From Megaustenia siamemsis (taxonomy: Eukaryota; Mollusca; Gastropoda; Stylommatophora; Ariophantidae): 64,000 bases of DNA. The notes beneath the pieces are model-generated. The model saw only the letters and a program-made list of their open reading frames with translations, did no database searches and was not told the origin of the DNA. Shown piece by piece: positions 1-10,204 of the stretch (within the stretch, counting starts at the first letter, position 1; every line of letters begins with the position of its first letter). Made by a program: the position numbers and the translations under genes. The DNA is taken from NCBI GenBank assembly GCA_032433765.1, contig JAVIAB010000051.1, forward strand, positions 52,685,328 to 52,749,327, written 5' to 3'.

Positions 1-713
1 GTCTTTTAACGTGCTGGTCGGATGATATGGCAATATTACTTGCTCTCTCTGTCTGTCTTTTAACGTGCTGGTTGGATGATATGGCAATATTACTTGCTCT
101 CTCTGTCTGTCTTTTAACGTGCTGGTCGGATGATATGGCAATATTACTTGCTCTCTCTGTCTGTCTTTTAACGTGCTGGTCGGATGATATGGCAATATTA
201 CTTGCTCTCTCTGTCTGTCTTTTAACGTGCTGGTCGGATGATATGGCAATATTACTTGCTCTCTCTGTCTGTCTTATAACGTGCTGGTAGGATGATGTAG
301 CATTTATACTTGCTCTCTGTCTGTCTTTTAACGTGCTGGTCGGATGATATGGCAATATTACTTGCTCTCTCTGTCTGTCTTATAACGTGCTGGCAGGATG
401 ATGTAGCATTTATACTTGCTCTCTGTCTGTCTTTTAACGTGCTGGTCGGATGATATGGCAATATTACTTGCTCTCTCTGTCTGTCTTATAACGTGCTGGT
501 AGGATGATGTAGCATTTATACTTGCTCTCTGTCTGTCTTTTAACGTGCTAGTAGGATGATATAGCAATATTACTAGCTCTCTCTGTCTGTCTTTTAACGT
601 GCTGGTAGGATGATATGGCAATATTACTAGCTCTCTCTGTCTGTCTTTTAACGTGCCGGTAGGATGATATGGAAATATTACTAGCTCTCTCTGTCTGTCT
701 TTTAACGTGCTGG
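1..713. repeat. 54-bp tandem repeat array
   Basis: About 13 head-to-tail copies of a 54-bp unit (some near 52 bp) containing GATATGGCAATATTACTTG and CTGTCTGTCTTTTAACGTGC. The first copies are nearly identical; from about 285 a shorter variant with GATGATGTAGCATTTATAC alternates with the standard unit. The array runs off the left edge. Because 54 is a multiple of three, the array stays open in frame on both strands; this is not evidence of a gene. Confidence 0.95.
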
Positions 714-1167
714 ATGGAATGCTAGACCACTCAACCACGATGCACGCGATTTTTAAAATGTTATTTAAAATATTTTATTTAGGTGGGTGTAACGTTGGTT
801 TCCTGGGCTTTAGTATTTCTAACAACCTGTTATCTAGTTTTCTATCAAACGGGTCTTCGAGATGGACAAAATGTTATTCTTAATATTCTTATTTGTGAAG
901 ATGTGATTTTTTTTCAGCAACTTTTCCATCTGTCCTTTCATTATATTTGTGGTAACAATTTCGAAGACGTCCCCAGACCGTGCGACGGAGTTCGTGCACT
1001 TGAGTTATCGAGTTCCCCTCAGAGCATCTGAGTATTTCGAGAAGTTCAAAGCACCTATGGGTGTGTTCAGAGTGCAGTAAAAATCTTAACATATTTCTGG
1101 GACTGCGTGTCTTTCTTTTTCATTCCCTATTAATTTGGTCAGTCCAGATAAGCTTTATTCAGGGATT
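714..1167. other. Non-coding stretch, nothing recognised
   Basis: AT-rich DNA after the 54-bp array. An 82-codon open frame at 783-1031 has no recognisable motif, and I treat it as chance. Confidence 0.4.
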
Positions 1168-1184
1168 ACCACGTAGAGTGGGAG

Positions 1185-1242
1185 ATCGAAAGTTGTGGAG
1201 AGAAATGATCACTTACGCCAGCAGGCCCGGTACTTGATGCTG
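1185..1242 (+). mobile_element. 58-bp LINE A1 3' stub with 17-bp TSD
   Basis: This is only the last 58 bp of a family A1 LINE (GATCGAAAGTTGTGGAGAG ... GGCCCGGTACTTGATG), matching the 3' end of the copy at 26.5-27.0 kb. It is flanked by perfect 17-bp direct repeats, ACCACGTAGAGTGGGAG, at 1168-1184 and 1243-1259. That is the signature of target-primed reverse transcription that aborted almost at once. Confidence 0.88.
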
Positions 1243-1259
1243 ACCACGTAGAGTGGGAG

Positions 1260-2660
1260 CAAGTATTGTCTGCTCTGCATCGTTGATTGGTTGGTTGGTT
1301 TATTAATCATCAAATCTTTCCTCATTTCGCCTCAGACAAATCCATTATTATTCTGACCTTCAGTGTATCCCTCAGAGTATCTAATTTGGTTTAATGTAAT
1401 TACTTTTAATTTATTCCCAGTATCATAACCCCGATTAAGTATTTTGTTGGTTTTAATGCAACAATTACTCAGCTTTTGTTAATGATATATGCAGTTTTAC
1501 ACAGAGAGAACCACATTTACGAGCTCCCTCAAGGCACATAAAAGTTGAAAAAGTGTTAAAATACGAACCGACAGAACATTTTAAGTATGAATAATGGATC
1601 AAATGTGTAGTTTAACCACAGCGACCTTGTCACTGAATGTTAGGCAGTCTGTATTTATCACATTTCAAGCTTCAGTGCGTGTTTCGTGTGGAGTTAACTG
1701 CAGGTTGCCGTGTTGTAAAAGTTGAATTTATTTGGTTGTGTCGGAAAGCTGGCATTTTCATTATTTAACATATAATGTCTTCGAAATTAGGATTGTCTGA
1801 CACAATGTCCAGCTATTGCGCCCTTACGTAAAGCTCTGCATAGTGATTAAAAGAGAAACGTGTTTTACAAGGAACGAAATGGTTGCTTACTAAACTGGCA
1901 TTGTAAATTAAGTTAGGTAAATTCTCATAGTGGAACACATTCAGTAGAGGCTAAGTGTGAGTTGTAAATGGAGGATGGTAAGCGGAAAATGGTAAAAACA
2001 CTGAAGAACTGAAATAAAGAAACAAATTAAAAACAAGAGATAAATGAGAAGTACTTTGAAAACAAATGATAATGTAAAGAACTTGCAAGATTACAAATAA
2101 ATGGGAAGAACATTTGTGAAGACAAGTGATAAGTGGAATAAACTATGAAGACATGTGACAGAAGGGCAAAAAAACGTTGAAATCAAGAGATAGTAGGGAA
2201 TAGCTAAAGAAGGTCTACACTTTCTGCTGTATTCTTCTTTCTATTTGTTTGTATTTTAATTACAATTCAAGCTATGTAAGTGTTTGCCTTACGTCTACTG
2301 GCCTTTGTGGGGAGTATGATGTTAGTGACCATATTTTTTAAAACTATCAGTGGTACAGTATGAGTGAGTGAAATGGTCAATATAACTCCAGAGCGCACTA
2401 CTTTTTCAGGCAAAAATCTTAGAACTAATTATCAAAGGTGTAGTCAATCTCAAACCGATCTTATTGTCAAGTTGTGTTCACAAAGCTCAGGATTAGGAAT
2501 CTATAAATTGTGAGGAATGAGCACTGGCCTCCTCTATTCAGATGTTGCCGTTTAGTAATGTAACGTTGGATAATATACACAACTTTGCAAAATATATTTA
2601 TATTAATAAGATATACAGTAAGGGACGCTAAAAAACGGATACGTCCAGGGTCTAGACACT
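1260..2660. other. Non-coding stretch, nothing recognised
   Basis: AT-rich DNA with no supported gene. Around 1990-2200 there is loosely periodic purine-rich sequence (AAACAAGAGATAAATG-like phrases), probably an eroded minisatellite. Confidence 0.4.
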
Positions 2661-2671
2661 AGAAAAGGCCA

Positions 2672-3655
2672 TGGGTATCATCACCATGTGCCATACCGTC
2701 TGGCGCAGACGTTCATGTTCTTTAGCAATCATCTGTCCACAGTGCATATTATTAATTATGACGTTCAATGTGAATCGACACCGAGAGATGTGACAATCAT
2801 CTTCACTCTTTGTCTTCCGCGATATCTCTTAACCTGTATTTTTTTTTCAGTTGTAGCGAAGTATTCCAGCTTTCCTCTTCTCATGATCTGTTTCAAAAAT
2901 ATCAATTGTTTCTTTCGATTGTTTCTTAGGAGCTCTCTTTTTGTTTTGACCTCTCTGTGAATTTTTCCATTGGTCTTTTTTAGAAACTTTCAACGTTCTT
3001 CTGAAAAATCACATCGCTGGGGCCTTTAATAGTCTTTTCATTTATTTGTCTGCTGTTTATGATTCGCTTCCATAGATTAGAATATGCATTATATAGCACA
3101 TATGTACTCTCTCATTTTTAGTGACATAGACTTATGCACAATATGTTTTTCATTTTCTGAAATGCTACATTGGTTTGTTATATTATGTTTGTTATTTCTG
3201 TGGTGCATCTTCCGTCAGCCATGGGGGCCTCGGTAGCCTAGTTGAGAAAACCACCCGACTGGACTACTGACATTTGGACAACCCGTGTTCGATTCCCGCT
3301 GGGAAAAGTGTGAGTTGTGCTCGTGGTTTTGAAAAAAAAAATACCCCCGCGGTCGACCCAGCCGTTGGCAGAAATGGGTACCTGGGTATTACCCTGGGAA
3401 GGTGAGAAATGTCGCCTCGCATCGTGATTTTCGATGCTTGAAGCGACACTATCAAGAAATCTCTGAACATTTGTGGATAGGCGACCGAGCACATATGGGT
3501 GGAAACACGCGTGCTAAGACGCCGGTTCAAGTCTCGTACTTGACTTGACTTGACTTTCTTTAACTTTACTTTTATCTTCCGTCAGATATTATTGCACCAA
3601 AGCATTTGAGGCTCTGCACTTGTTTCACATTTGTCCCGCCCGTGGTATAACTTAC
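2672..3655 (-). mobile_element. LINE A2 3' fragment, split by a SINE
   Basis: Minus-strand fragment of an RTE-like non-LTR retrotransposon: the end of the ORF after the RT and the 3' tail. The 3' end (ATCACCATGTGCCATACCG on the plus strand) lies at the left. It aligns by eye with the copies at 25.7-26.5 kb and 32.6-32.8 kb. Many stops and frameshifts show it is dead. The copy is interrupted at 3219-3573 by a SINE and resumes at 3586 with TATTATTGCACCAAAGCATT, as the uninterrupted copy at 26.26 kb predicts. Confidence 0.8.
3219..3573 (+). mobile_element. tRNA-headed SINE (type 2) inserted in LINE A2
   Basis: The 5' part resembles a tRNA: an A-box-like TAGCCTAGTTGAG followed about 60 bp later by a B-box-like GTGTTCGATTCCC. 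The body is non-coding, and the 3' tail repeats GACTT. Direct repeats of 12 bp, ATCTTCCGTCAG, at 3207-3218 and 3574-3585 mark the insertion into the LINE. Other type-2 copies are not obvious in this window. Confidence 0.85.
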
Positions 3656-4008
3656 AAATAACACTGTGCCGCTGGCCGCCACATGGTCACTGAACCAGAA
3701 CTGGTGAAGATCTCATTCTACCTCTCTAAAGTGACACTGGAAACATATTAATTGGTTTGGTCACTGAGAAAGGCTCGAGGAATGGAAACCCTAGGTAAAT
3801 TGAAACAACACATTCCTTGTTGAAATGGTTGGTGATTGGCCAAAGACGTAGTTATCTCAACTTGCCGAAAACAATACCACAATACACATTGCGACTAGTG
3901 TTGCCCTTCAAAAGACGAACGAAGAAGAAGGGAAGTCGTCAGGAATCCGCGGAACGATGACGTTTTTCTAATAATTAGTTTACGCAGCATGAGATGTCTG
4001 AAGTACAC
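3656..4008. other. Non-coding stretch, nothing recognised
   Basis: Unique-looking sequence between the LINE A2 fragment and the 27-bp array. No gene or repeat is supported. Confidence 0.4.
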
Positions 4009-5917
4009 CAATGTTCAGCTATACATTTACTAGTTCAGCTACGTAGGAGGAGGTGTCTAGCTCAGCTACGCAGGAGGAAGTGTCTAGCTCAGCTACGCAG
4101 TAGGAAGTGTCTAGCTCAGCTACGCAGTAGGAGGTGTCTAGTTCAGCTACGCAGGAGGAGGTGTCTAGTTCAGCTACGCAGGAGGAGGTGTCTAGGTCAG
4201 CTACGCATGAGGAGGTGTCTAGTTCAGCTATACAGGAGGAGGTGTCTAGCTCAGCGAAGCAGTAGGAGGTGTCTAGTTCAGTTATACAGAAGGAGGTGTC
4301 TAGCTCAGCGAAGCAGTAGGAGGTGTCTAGTTCAGTTATACAGAAGGAGGTGTCTAGGTCAGCTACGCATGAGGAGGTGTCTAGTTCAGCTATGCAGGAG
4401 GAGGTGTCTAGTTCAGCTATACAGGAGGAGGTGTCTAGTTCAGCTATACAGGAGGATGTGTCTAGCTCAGCGAAGCAGTAGAATGTGTATTGGTCAGCTA
4501 CGCACGAGGAGGTGTCTAGGTCAGCTATGCATGAGGAGGTGTCTAGTTCAGCTTACAGAAGGAGGTGTCTAGCTCAGCGAAACAGTAGGAGGTGTCTAGT
4601 TCAGCTATACAGGACGAGGTGTCTAGCTCAGCGAAGCAGTAGGAGGTGTATAGGTCAGCTACGCATGAGGAGGTGTCTAGTTCAGCTATACAGGAGAAGG
4701 TGTCTAGTTCAGCTATACAGGAGGAGGTGTCTAGATCAGCGAAGCAGTAGGAGGTGTTTAGATCAGCTGTACAGGTGGAAGAGTCTAGCTCAGCTAAGCA
4801 GTAGGAGGTGACTAGCTCAGCTAAGCAGTGGGAGGTGTCTAGCTTAGCTAAGCAGTAGGTGTCTAGTTCAGCTAAGCAAGAGGAAGTGTCTAGCTCAGCG
4901 AAGCAGTAGGAGGTGTCTAGCTCAGCTGTACAGGTGGAGGAGTCTAGCTCAGCTACGCAGTAGGAGTTGACTAGCTCAGCTAAGCAGTAGGAGGTGTCTA
5001 GCTCAGCGAAGCAGTAGGAGGTGTCTAGCTCAGGTAAGCAGGAGGAGGTGTCTAGCTCAGCTAAGCAGTAGAAAGTGTCTAGCTCAACTAAGCAGTAGGA
5101 AGTGTCTAGCTCAGCTACGCAGTAGGAGGTGTCTAGCTCAGCTACGCAGGAGGATGTGTCTAGCTCAACTAAGCAGTAGAAGGTGTATAGCTCAGCTAAG
5201 CAGTAGGAGGTGTCTAGCTCAGGTAAGCAGGAGGAGGTGTCTAGCTCAGTTAAGCAATAGAAGGTGTCTAGTTCAGATAAGCAGTAAAAGGAAGGTGTCT
5301 AGCTCAGATAAGCAATAGGAATTGTCTAGCTCAGATAAGCAGTAGAAGGTGTCTAGCTCAGATAAGAAAGGAGGAGGTGTCTAGCTCAGTTAAGCAATAG
5401 AAGGTGTCTAGTTCAGATAAGCAGTAAAAGGAAGGTGTCTAGCTCAGATAAGCAATAGGAATTGTCTAGCTCAGATAAGCAGTAGGAGGTGTCTAGCTCA
5501 GGTAAGCAGGAGGAGGTGTCTAGCTCAGTTAAGCAATAGAAGGTGTCTAGTTCAGATAAGCAGTAAAAGGAAGGTGCCTAGCTCAGATAAGCAATAGGAA
5601 TTGTCTAGCTCAGATAAGCAGTAGGAGGTGTCTAGCCCAGATAGCAGTAGGAAGTGTCTAGCTCAGCTAAGCAGTAGGAAGTGTCTAGCTCAGATAAGCA
5701 GTAGGAGGTGTCTAGCTCAGTTAAGCAGTAGGAGGTGTCTAGCTCAGATAGCAGTAGGAAGTGTCTAGCTCAGCTAAGCAGTAGGAAGTGTCTAGCCCAG
5801 ATAGCAGTAGAAGGTGTCTAGCTCAGATAAGCAGTAGGAGGTGTCTAGCCCAGATAGCAGTAGGAAGTGTCTAGCTCAGCTAAGCAGTAGGAAGTGTCTA
5901 GCTCAGCTAAGCAGTAA

Positions 5918-8023
5918 GTTTCAAATCATGTGCCCAACTTCAAAACGCTATTACTCTCTAACCGTTTGTTAAAAACTTTCGAAATTTTCCAAATGTTATT
6001 AGAATGCAAAAGACCCTTTAAATGTATATTTAACAAATATCTTGCAGCTGCAGTTTTCTTAACGCGGCGATATTTCTTTGATGTTTGTCAAAATTGTAAA
6101 TTGTGAAGCCCTAAAGAATAGAAATTACCGTAGTTGCTGGTCTATGATTAATTTTCACTAGGTAAAGGCGTGGCCGTAATGGGGAAATAACTGGATAAAA
6201 CAAAACACAAGGAGAATTATTGTCTGCTCAGTTCGAGGACGGACGATAATTTCAAGGTATACCTGTATGTCCAATTTTCATAGTTGTGTGGTCCTGAAAA
6301 GGACCGTTTGTTGAACTAATTTAAGGTAATATAGGGGCCAACATTGTGGGGGGTATATACTTTCATTCTGAATCAGACGAGTCTAAAAGATTAATAACTG
6401 TTTGGGGTTGAACATTCCACAAACCATCATTTTTCCAATATTCCTCTTCCTGTTTTAAGACGTGGTCTTCACATTTAGCCCAATAATCTTTGTCTATATT
6501 TAATAAAGCGAGATTAGCAAGAGTCTTTACATCGCATATTTTGAATGTTGTATTTTCATCTGCCACTTGTCCTTTTAATTTTGCCAAGATTAGTTCTATT
6601 GGATTTAAATGAGCATGGTAAGGTGGCAGCCTCAAACTTATATGACCGTGCTCTTGGATAATCTTATCTATTTGAAAAATCTTTGTCCTCTGTTTTTGCT
6701 TTACTAGAGATAGTAATTCAGGTTTTAAGTACATGTTATTAAATTGTATGTGCTCCTTTGTGAGCCATATCTTAATAGCATCTTTTGTACTGGATGACGT
6801 CGGGACTTTATCTTCAAGTGCAACAATGTTGTGGTGCGCTGCATTGTCCATTATTAGGCAAGATGGTCGATCTAGTGCTGGGAGAACAGAATTTTCAATC
6901 CAATGTCTAAATATGTGACCATTCATCTCAGAGTGATAATCCCAATTGTCTAAGGATTTTGAAAGAAAAATGAGCTCTGCATTCTGTATTGGTCCATGTT
7001 GTCGACTACCTGCATGAGCAATTATCAAGCGCTGTCCTTTGCTGCTAGGTATTAATCTCTTAATCTTTCCATCTGATGACTGCCATTCCCTTTGGTTAGT
7101 GTGGTGAGCATTGATCCATGTTTCATCCAAGTACACAATATCATAACCTTGCTTGCGCACCTCTTTTACTTCACGTAAGTACTTGCTTCTCATGACTACT
7201 ATATGTGGCTTCTCACAGATGATGTTTCGTCCATTGGAATACTTTCTGAATGTAAAGCCTGCAGCTCTCACATTCCTCCATAATGTAGACTTTGATATTG
7301 CAATACTGTTGTTCTTTTTCAGCGATACTTTTAAGTTTCTTATTGTAACAGTTTCATTCATACCCAACATTTTGTGAATTTCACTTCTAATAAGTTCACT
7401 GTCGAAATTATCCAACATTTTTGCTCTTCCTTGTGATTTTGTATATTTTGAACATTGACGGTCACGTGCTTGAATCCAACGATTAAATGATCGTTTAGAT
7501 AAATCCAAAATGTGTCTTGTCCTATTCTCAGGGTTTTCTAAAGAATGAAATAATCTTCCTCGTTTAGCCTCTTTGCAAAAATAGTCATACATTTTTATTG
7601 TGATGTTTTGTAAACTGCAGAATTTCATTTTAAGACTCATGATAAATGTTATTGTTCCGCGTCTCCACCTATGAATGAACGGAAATGGAACACACAATGC
7701 CTCGTGTTTTCTACAAGTGTCTAATTGTGTCAGACAACTCACGTGGAAAGCGTGCAAAAACGTCAATTGTACCGTGTATGGATTTTTAATCGCTATTTTA
7801 AAATTAAAATACTGTAAACATTAAGTTTTGACTACATCAATGGGTCGTTATAAATTTATATAAATCAAATAAGCAACAATAATAACCAAATGTTTTTTTA
7901 ATGAAATTAATTCCCTGTTGGGTTCTAATCATTATAACTTTACATGCAAATTTTGAAAAAATTACAAAAAGAGATTACAAAGATATCGATTTTAAAAGTT
8001 GGGCACATGATTTGAAACGAGCT
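5918..8023 (-). mobile_element. IS630-Tc1-mariner-like DNA transposon with intact transposase
   Basis: A complete-looking class II element inside the 27-bp satellite. Perfect 23-bp inverted repeats lie at 5918-5940 and 7996-8018, both containing CATGTGCCCAACTT or its complement. The right end extends to TATAGCTCG read inward and abuts TA at 8024-8025 where the array resumes, giving the expected TA target. At the left end about 7 bp of the terminus and some array sequence seem to be missing. The element is about 2.1 kb with one ORF on the minus strand; the rest is AT-rich and non-coding. Confidence 0.88.
6363..7766 (-). CDS. DDE transposase, IS630-Tc1-mariner superfamily, D-D-83-E spacing
   Basis: Cut-and-paste transposase of the surrounding element, expected to act in the nucleus on the terminal inverted repeats. 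The ORF has 467 codons without interruption. An N-terminal DNA-binding region with helix-turn-helix-like segments covers roughly residues 80-175. The catalytic core shows VYLDETWIN (D214), CLIMDNAAHH (D307) and LPPYHAHLNPIEL (E391). By my count 83 residues separate the second D from the E, against 34-41 in classical Tc1/mariner; the extra stretch (about 320-375) is Lys-rich. From memory, a published ITm group called Sailor has DD82E spacing and would be the natural home; I could not check this. Met43 (codon at 7638-7640) starts the part that reads like transposase and may be the true start, giving 425 residues. The lack of stops suggests recent activity or recent arrival. Confidence 0.9.
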   Translation of the reverse strand: MTFLHAFHVSCLTQLDTCRKHEALCVPFPFIHRWRRGTITFIMSLKMKFCSLQNITIKMYDYFCKEAKRGRLFHSLENPENRTRHILDLSKRSFNRWIQARDRQCSKYTKSQGRAKMLDNFDSELIRSEIHKMLGMNETVTIRNLKVSLKKNNSIAISKSTLWRNVRAAGFTFRKYSNGRNIICEKPHIVVMRSKYLREVKEVRKQGYDIVYLDETWINAHHTNQREWQSSDGKIKRLIPSSKGQRLIIAHAGSRQHGPIQNAELIFLSKSLDNWDYHSEMNGHIFRHWIENSVLPALDRPSCLIMDNAAHHNIVALEDKVPTSSSTKDAIKIWLTKEHIQFNNMYLKPELLSLVKQKQRTKIFQIDKIIQEHGHISLRLPPYHAHLNPIELILAKLKGQVADENTTFKICDVKTLANLALLNIDKDYWAKCEDHVLKQEEEYWKNDGLWNVQPQTVINLLDSSDSE

Positions 8024-8053
8024 ATAGCTCAGCGAAGCAAGAGGAGGTGTTTA

Positions 8054-8647
8054 TAGTTCGTTCATAAATTCGTGCCCACAGAGTTTATCAATTATCTCGG
8101 AAACTGTTTGATCAATTTTTGTAATTCTTTTCATGGAATCTTATTTTTTCACCGACTTTATGTCTGATATTTTTTTCCCTACTGTCATGCATTTAGGAAA
8201 ATTTTTTGCTACTTTGAGGTATATAAAAATATGATTTTCTTGGCTGTCCTAATTTTTAGGATTTTACAATACTCACATTTGTTGTAATCAACTCACCGTT
8301 TAAAAAGGCAAATTTCACGTGCTCTCCACACAATCTTAGCACCATCTCGCGCTCACTGAAACGTAACATGTAAGACGCAATCCACTGAGAGGTTTGTTTG
8401 AACATTGTTAGAAAATTTACATAATTTACACTGACATTTAATGTTCAGAGCACACAGTTTGATGTTTTCCTAAAATTGTATAACAAAAGACACAATTTGT
8501 TCAAAATTGAGACTACCTTTGTAATAAATGTTATAAAATCTTAAGGTCGGTGAAAAAAATAAGATTTCATGAAAAAGAATTACAGAAATTCATCAGACAG
8601 TTTCCGAGATAATTGATAAAATCTGTGGGCACAAATTATATAAACTA
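8054..8647. mobile_element. Non-autonomous inverted-repeat element (MITE-like), TA TSD
   Basis: A 594-bp element with imperfect inverted arms of about 107 bp (8054-8160 and 8541-8647), flanked by TA at 8052-8053 and 8648-8649. Removing it plus one TA restores the 27-bp array phase (GGTGTTTAGCTCAGC). The middle is AT-rich with no ORF. Its first 45 bp align by eye with the right end of the neighbouring DDE transposon (shared TATAGYTCGTT, then GTGCCCA), so that transposase family is the likely mobiliser. Confidence 0.85.
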
Positions 8648-8760
8648 TAGCTCAGCTACGCAGGAGGAGGTGCCTTGTTTAGCTACACAGTAGGAGATAC
8701 CTAGCTTAGCTACACAGTCGGAAGTGTCTAGCTCAGCTACACACAGGTACGCAGCTGGAA

Positions 8761-9407
8761 GTGTATAAAGTAAACCAATAGTCAGCTAACCACATATGGC
8801 AGGGGCTGTATTCTTGTATCTTCTGACAGGAATTTGCTGGACACATGTGTTCTATCTCTCCGCATCTATCATAATAATTATTCACATTGCTTCTCTGCTG
8901 TTTGTCATTAAAACCCCTAAACAAATTATTTAAGATAAAAAATTATTACAATGGAACAAAAACAAGAACTGGGTAGTGAGTTCACAGAAAAATACAATAT
9001 TTTGTTCATATCAAGCTCACCCTAATGGTCTTGAAGCAGGACTTTTGACGGTTATAATTACTTGAAAACGAAATGAGGTCGACCTAAAATATAATATGCT
9101 CAATACATCAAAGACACCGTAATCCAACATTCACTGACGCAGACAACACAGCCAGACAGCTAGAAACAATCAGATTGGCAGTTAAAAAGAGAGGCGCCTT
9201 CATCTGGTCGGTCTACCTCATGATGTTGATAGAACGTTCATTCTCACATCAAAAGTCAGGCAATGATTTCATATTAGGTTGAACTTTGCGGGCGGCCACT
9301 TTCTTAATTATAAAGAACTAGTCACTCGTAATACAAGTGTCCGAACGTCTGACAGTAACGATAACGGTGACCGTCTTCTTTAACTTTTCTTTGACAGTTT
9401 GTAGCTC
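8761..9407. other. Non-coding stretch, nothing recognised
   Basis: Sequence between the 27-bp array and a LINE C fragment. No coding signal or repeat is recognised. Confidence 0.4.
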
Positions 9408-9636
9408 TCTTCTTCTTCTTCTTCTTTCCTTCCTCATCTGCCTTTCAGCGTCGAGGGGAGATATAATTTGCGGTCTTTTGCTCTTATGTTCGCCTCTGCT
9501 GCTGTTATGTTTCCTAGTGCTTCTAATATTCCATCGATCCATCTTTTTCGTGGTCGACCCTTGGGTCTGTTGTTCTCACAACGTTTGTTGAAGGCTCGTT
9601 GTGTTGTGTTTTGTTCTTTCTGCCTTGCTTTGAGAC
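9408..9636 (-). mobile_element. LINE C 3' fragment
   Basis: Minus-strand 3' end of LINE family C. It begins with the GAA-repeat tail (CTTCTTCTT on the plus strand) and the complement of the terminal LPSTLKGR-like codons (TGCCTTTCAGCGTCGAGG). It matches the copies at 33.65, 48.4, 58.4 and 61.8 kb. It breaks off at about 9636 (CTTTCTGCCTTG), before the 55-bp array. Confidence 0.85.
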
Positions 9637-9671
9637 GTGTTTACTGCATTTTCTTGCTCTTTCCTACCTTA

Positions 9672-10110
9672 TTTTGCTATAGAAATATTGAGATGTAGTC
9701 CATGCATTTGCTTGCTCTGTCTACTTTTTTTGCTATAGAAATATTGAGATGTATGTAGTCCCTGCATTTGCTTGCTCTATCCACCTTTTTTGTTATAGAA
9801 ATATTGAGATGCAGTACCTGCACTTGCTTGCTCTTTATACTTTTTTGCTATAGAAATATTGAGATGCAGTACCTGCACTTGCTTGCTCTTTATACTTTTT
9901 TGTTATAGAAATATTGAGATGCAGTACCTGCACTTGCTTGCTCTTTATACTTTTTTGCTATAGAAATATTGAGATGCAGTCCCTGCACTTGCTTGCTCTA
10001 TCCACTTTTTTTGCTATAGAAATATTGAGATGCAGTCCCTGCACTTGCTTGCTCTATCTACTTTTTTGCTATAGAAATATTGAGATGCAGTCCGACCTTT
10101 GTTTGCTAGA
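9672..10110. repeat. 55-bp tandem repeat array
   Basis: About eight copies of a unit near 55 bp containing GCTATAGAAATATTGAGATG and CTGCACTTGCTTGCTCT. Copy-to-copy changes include GTACC/GTCCC and TTTATAC/TCCAC. The array is non-coding. Confidence 0.93.
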
Positions 10111-10204
10111 TCTACAGTATGTCTACTATGTCTTTTTTAATTTCGTAAAATAAACAGTTTTTATTTTGTGCGCAGCCAATTGTTGATCGCCTATTGGAAT
10201 AATT

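Larger units (their letters stand above)
4009..8760. repeat. 27-bp satellite array, interrupted by two transposons
   Basis: Roughly 70 copies of a 27-bp unit, CTAGCTCAGCTAAGCAGTAG plus GAGGTGT, fill 4009-5917; the array resumes at about 8022-8051 and 8650-8760. Units differ at a few sites (ACGCAG/AAGCAG, 26-bp CCCAGATAGCAG variants). A higher-order block of about 139 bp recurs with starts near 5249, 5389 and 5528. The interruptions are the DDE transposon (5918-8023) and the inverted-repeat element (8054-8647). Confidence 0.95.

Noticed and set aside
3994..4811. 192-codon and 108-codon Arg/Cys/Leu-rich repetitive ORFs
   Set aside because: A direct reading of the 27-bp satellite; no start context, no conservation outside the repeat.
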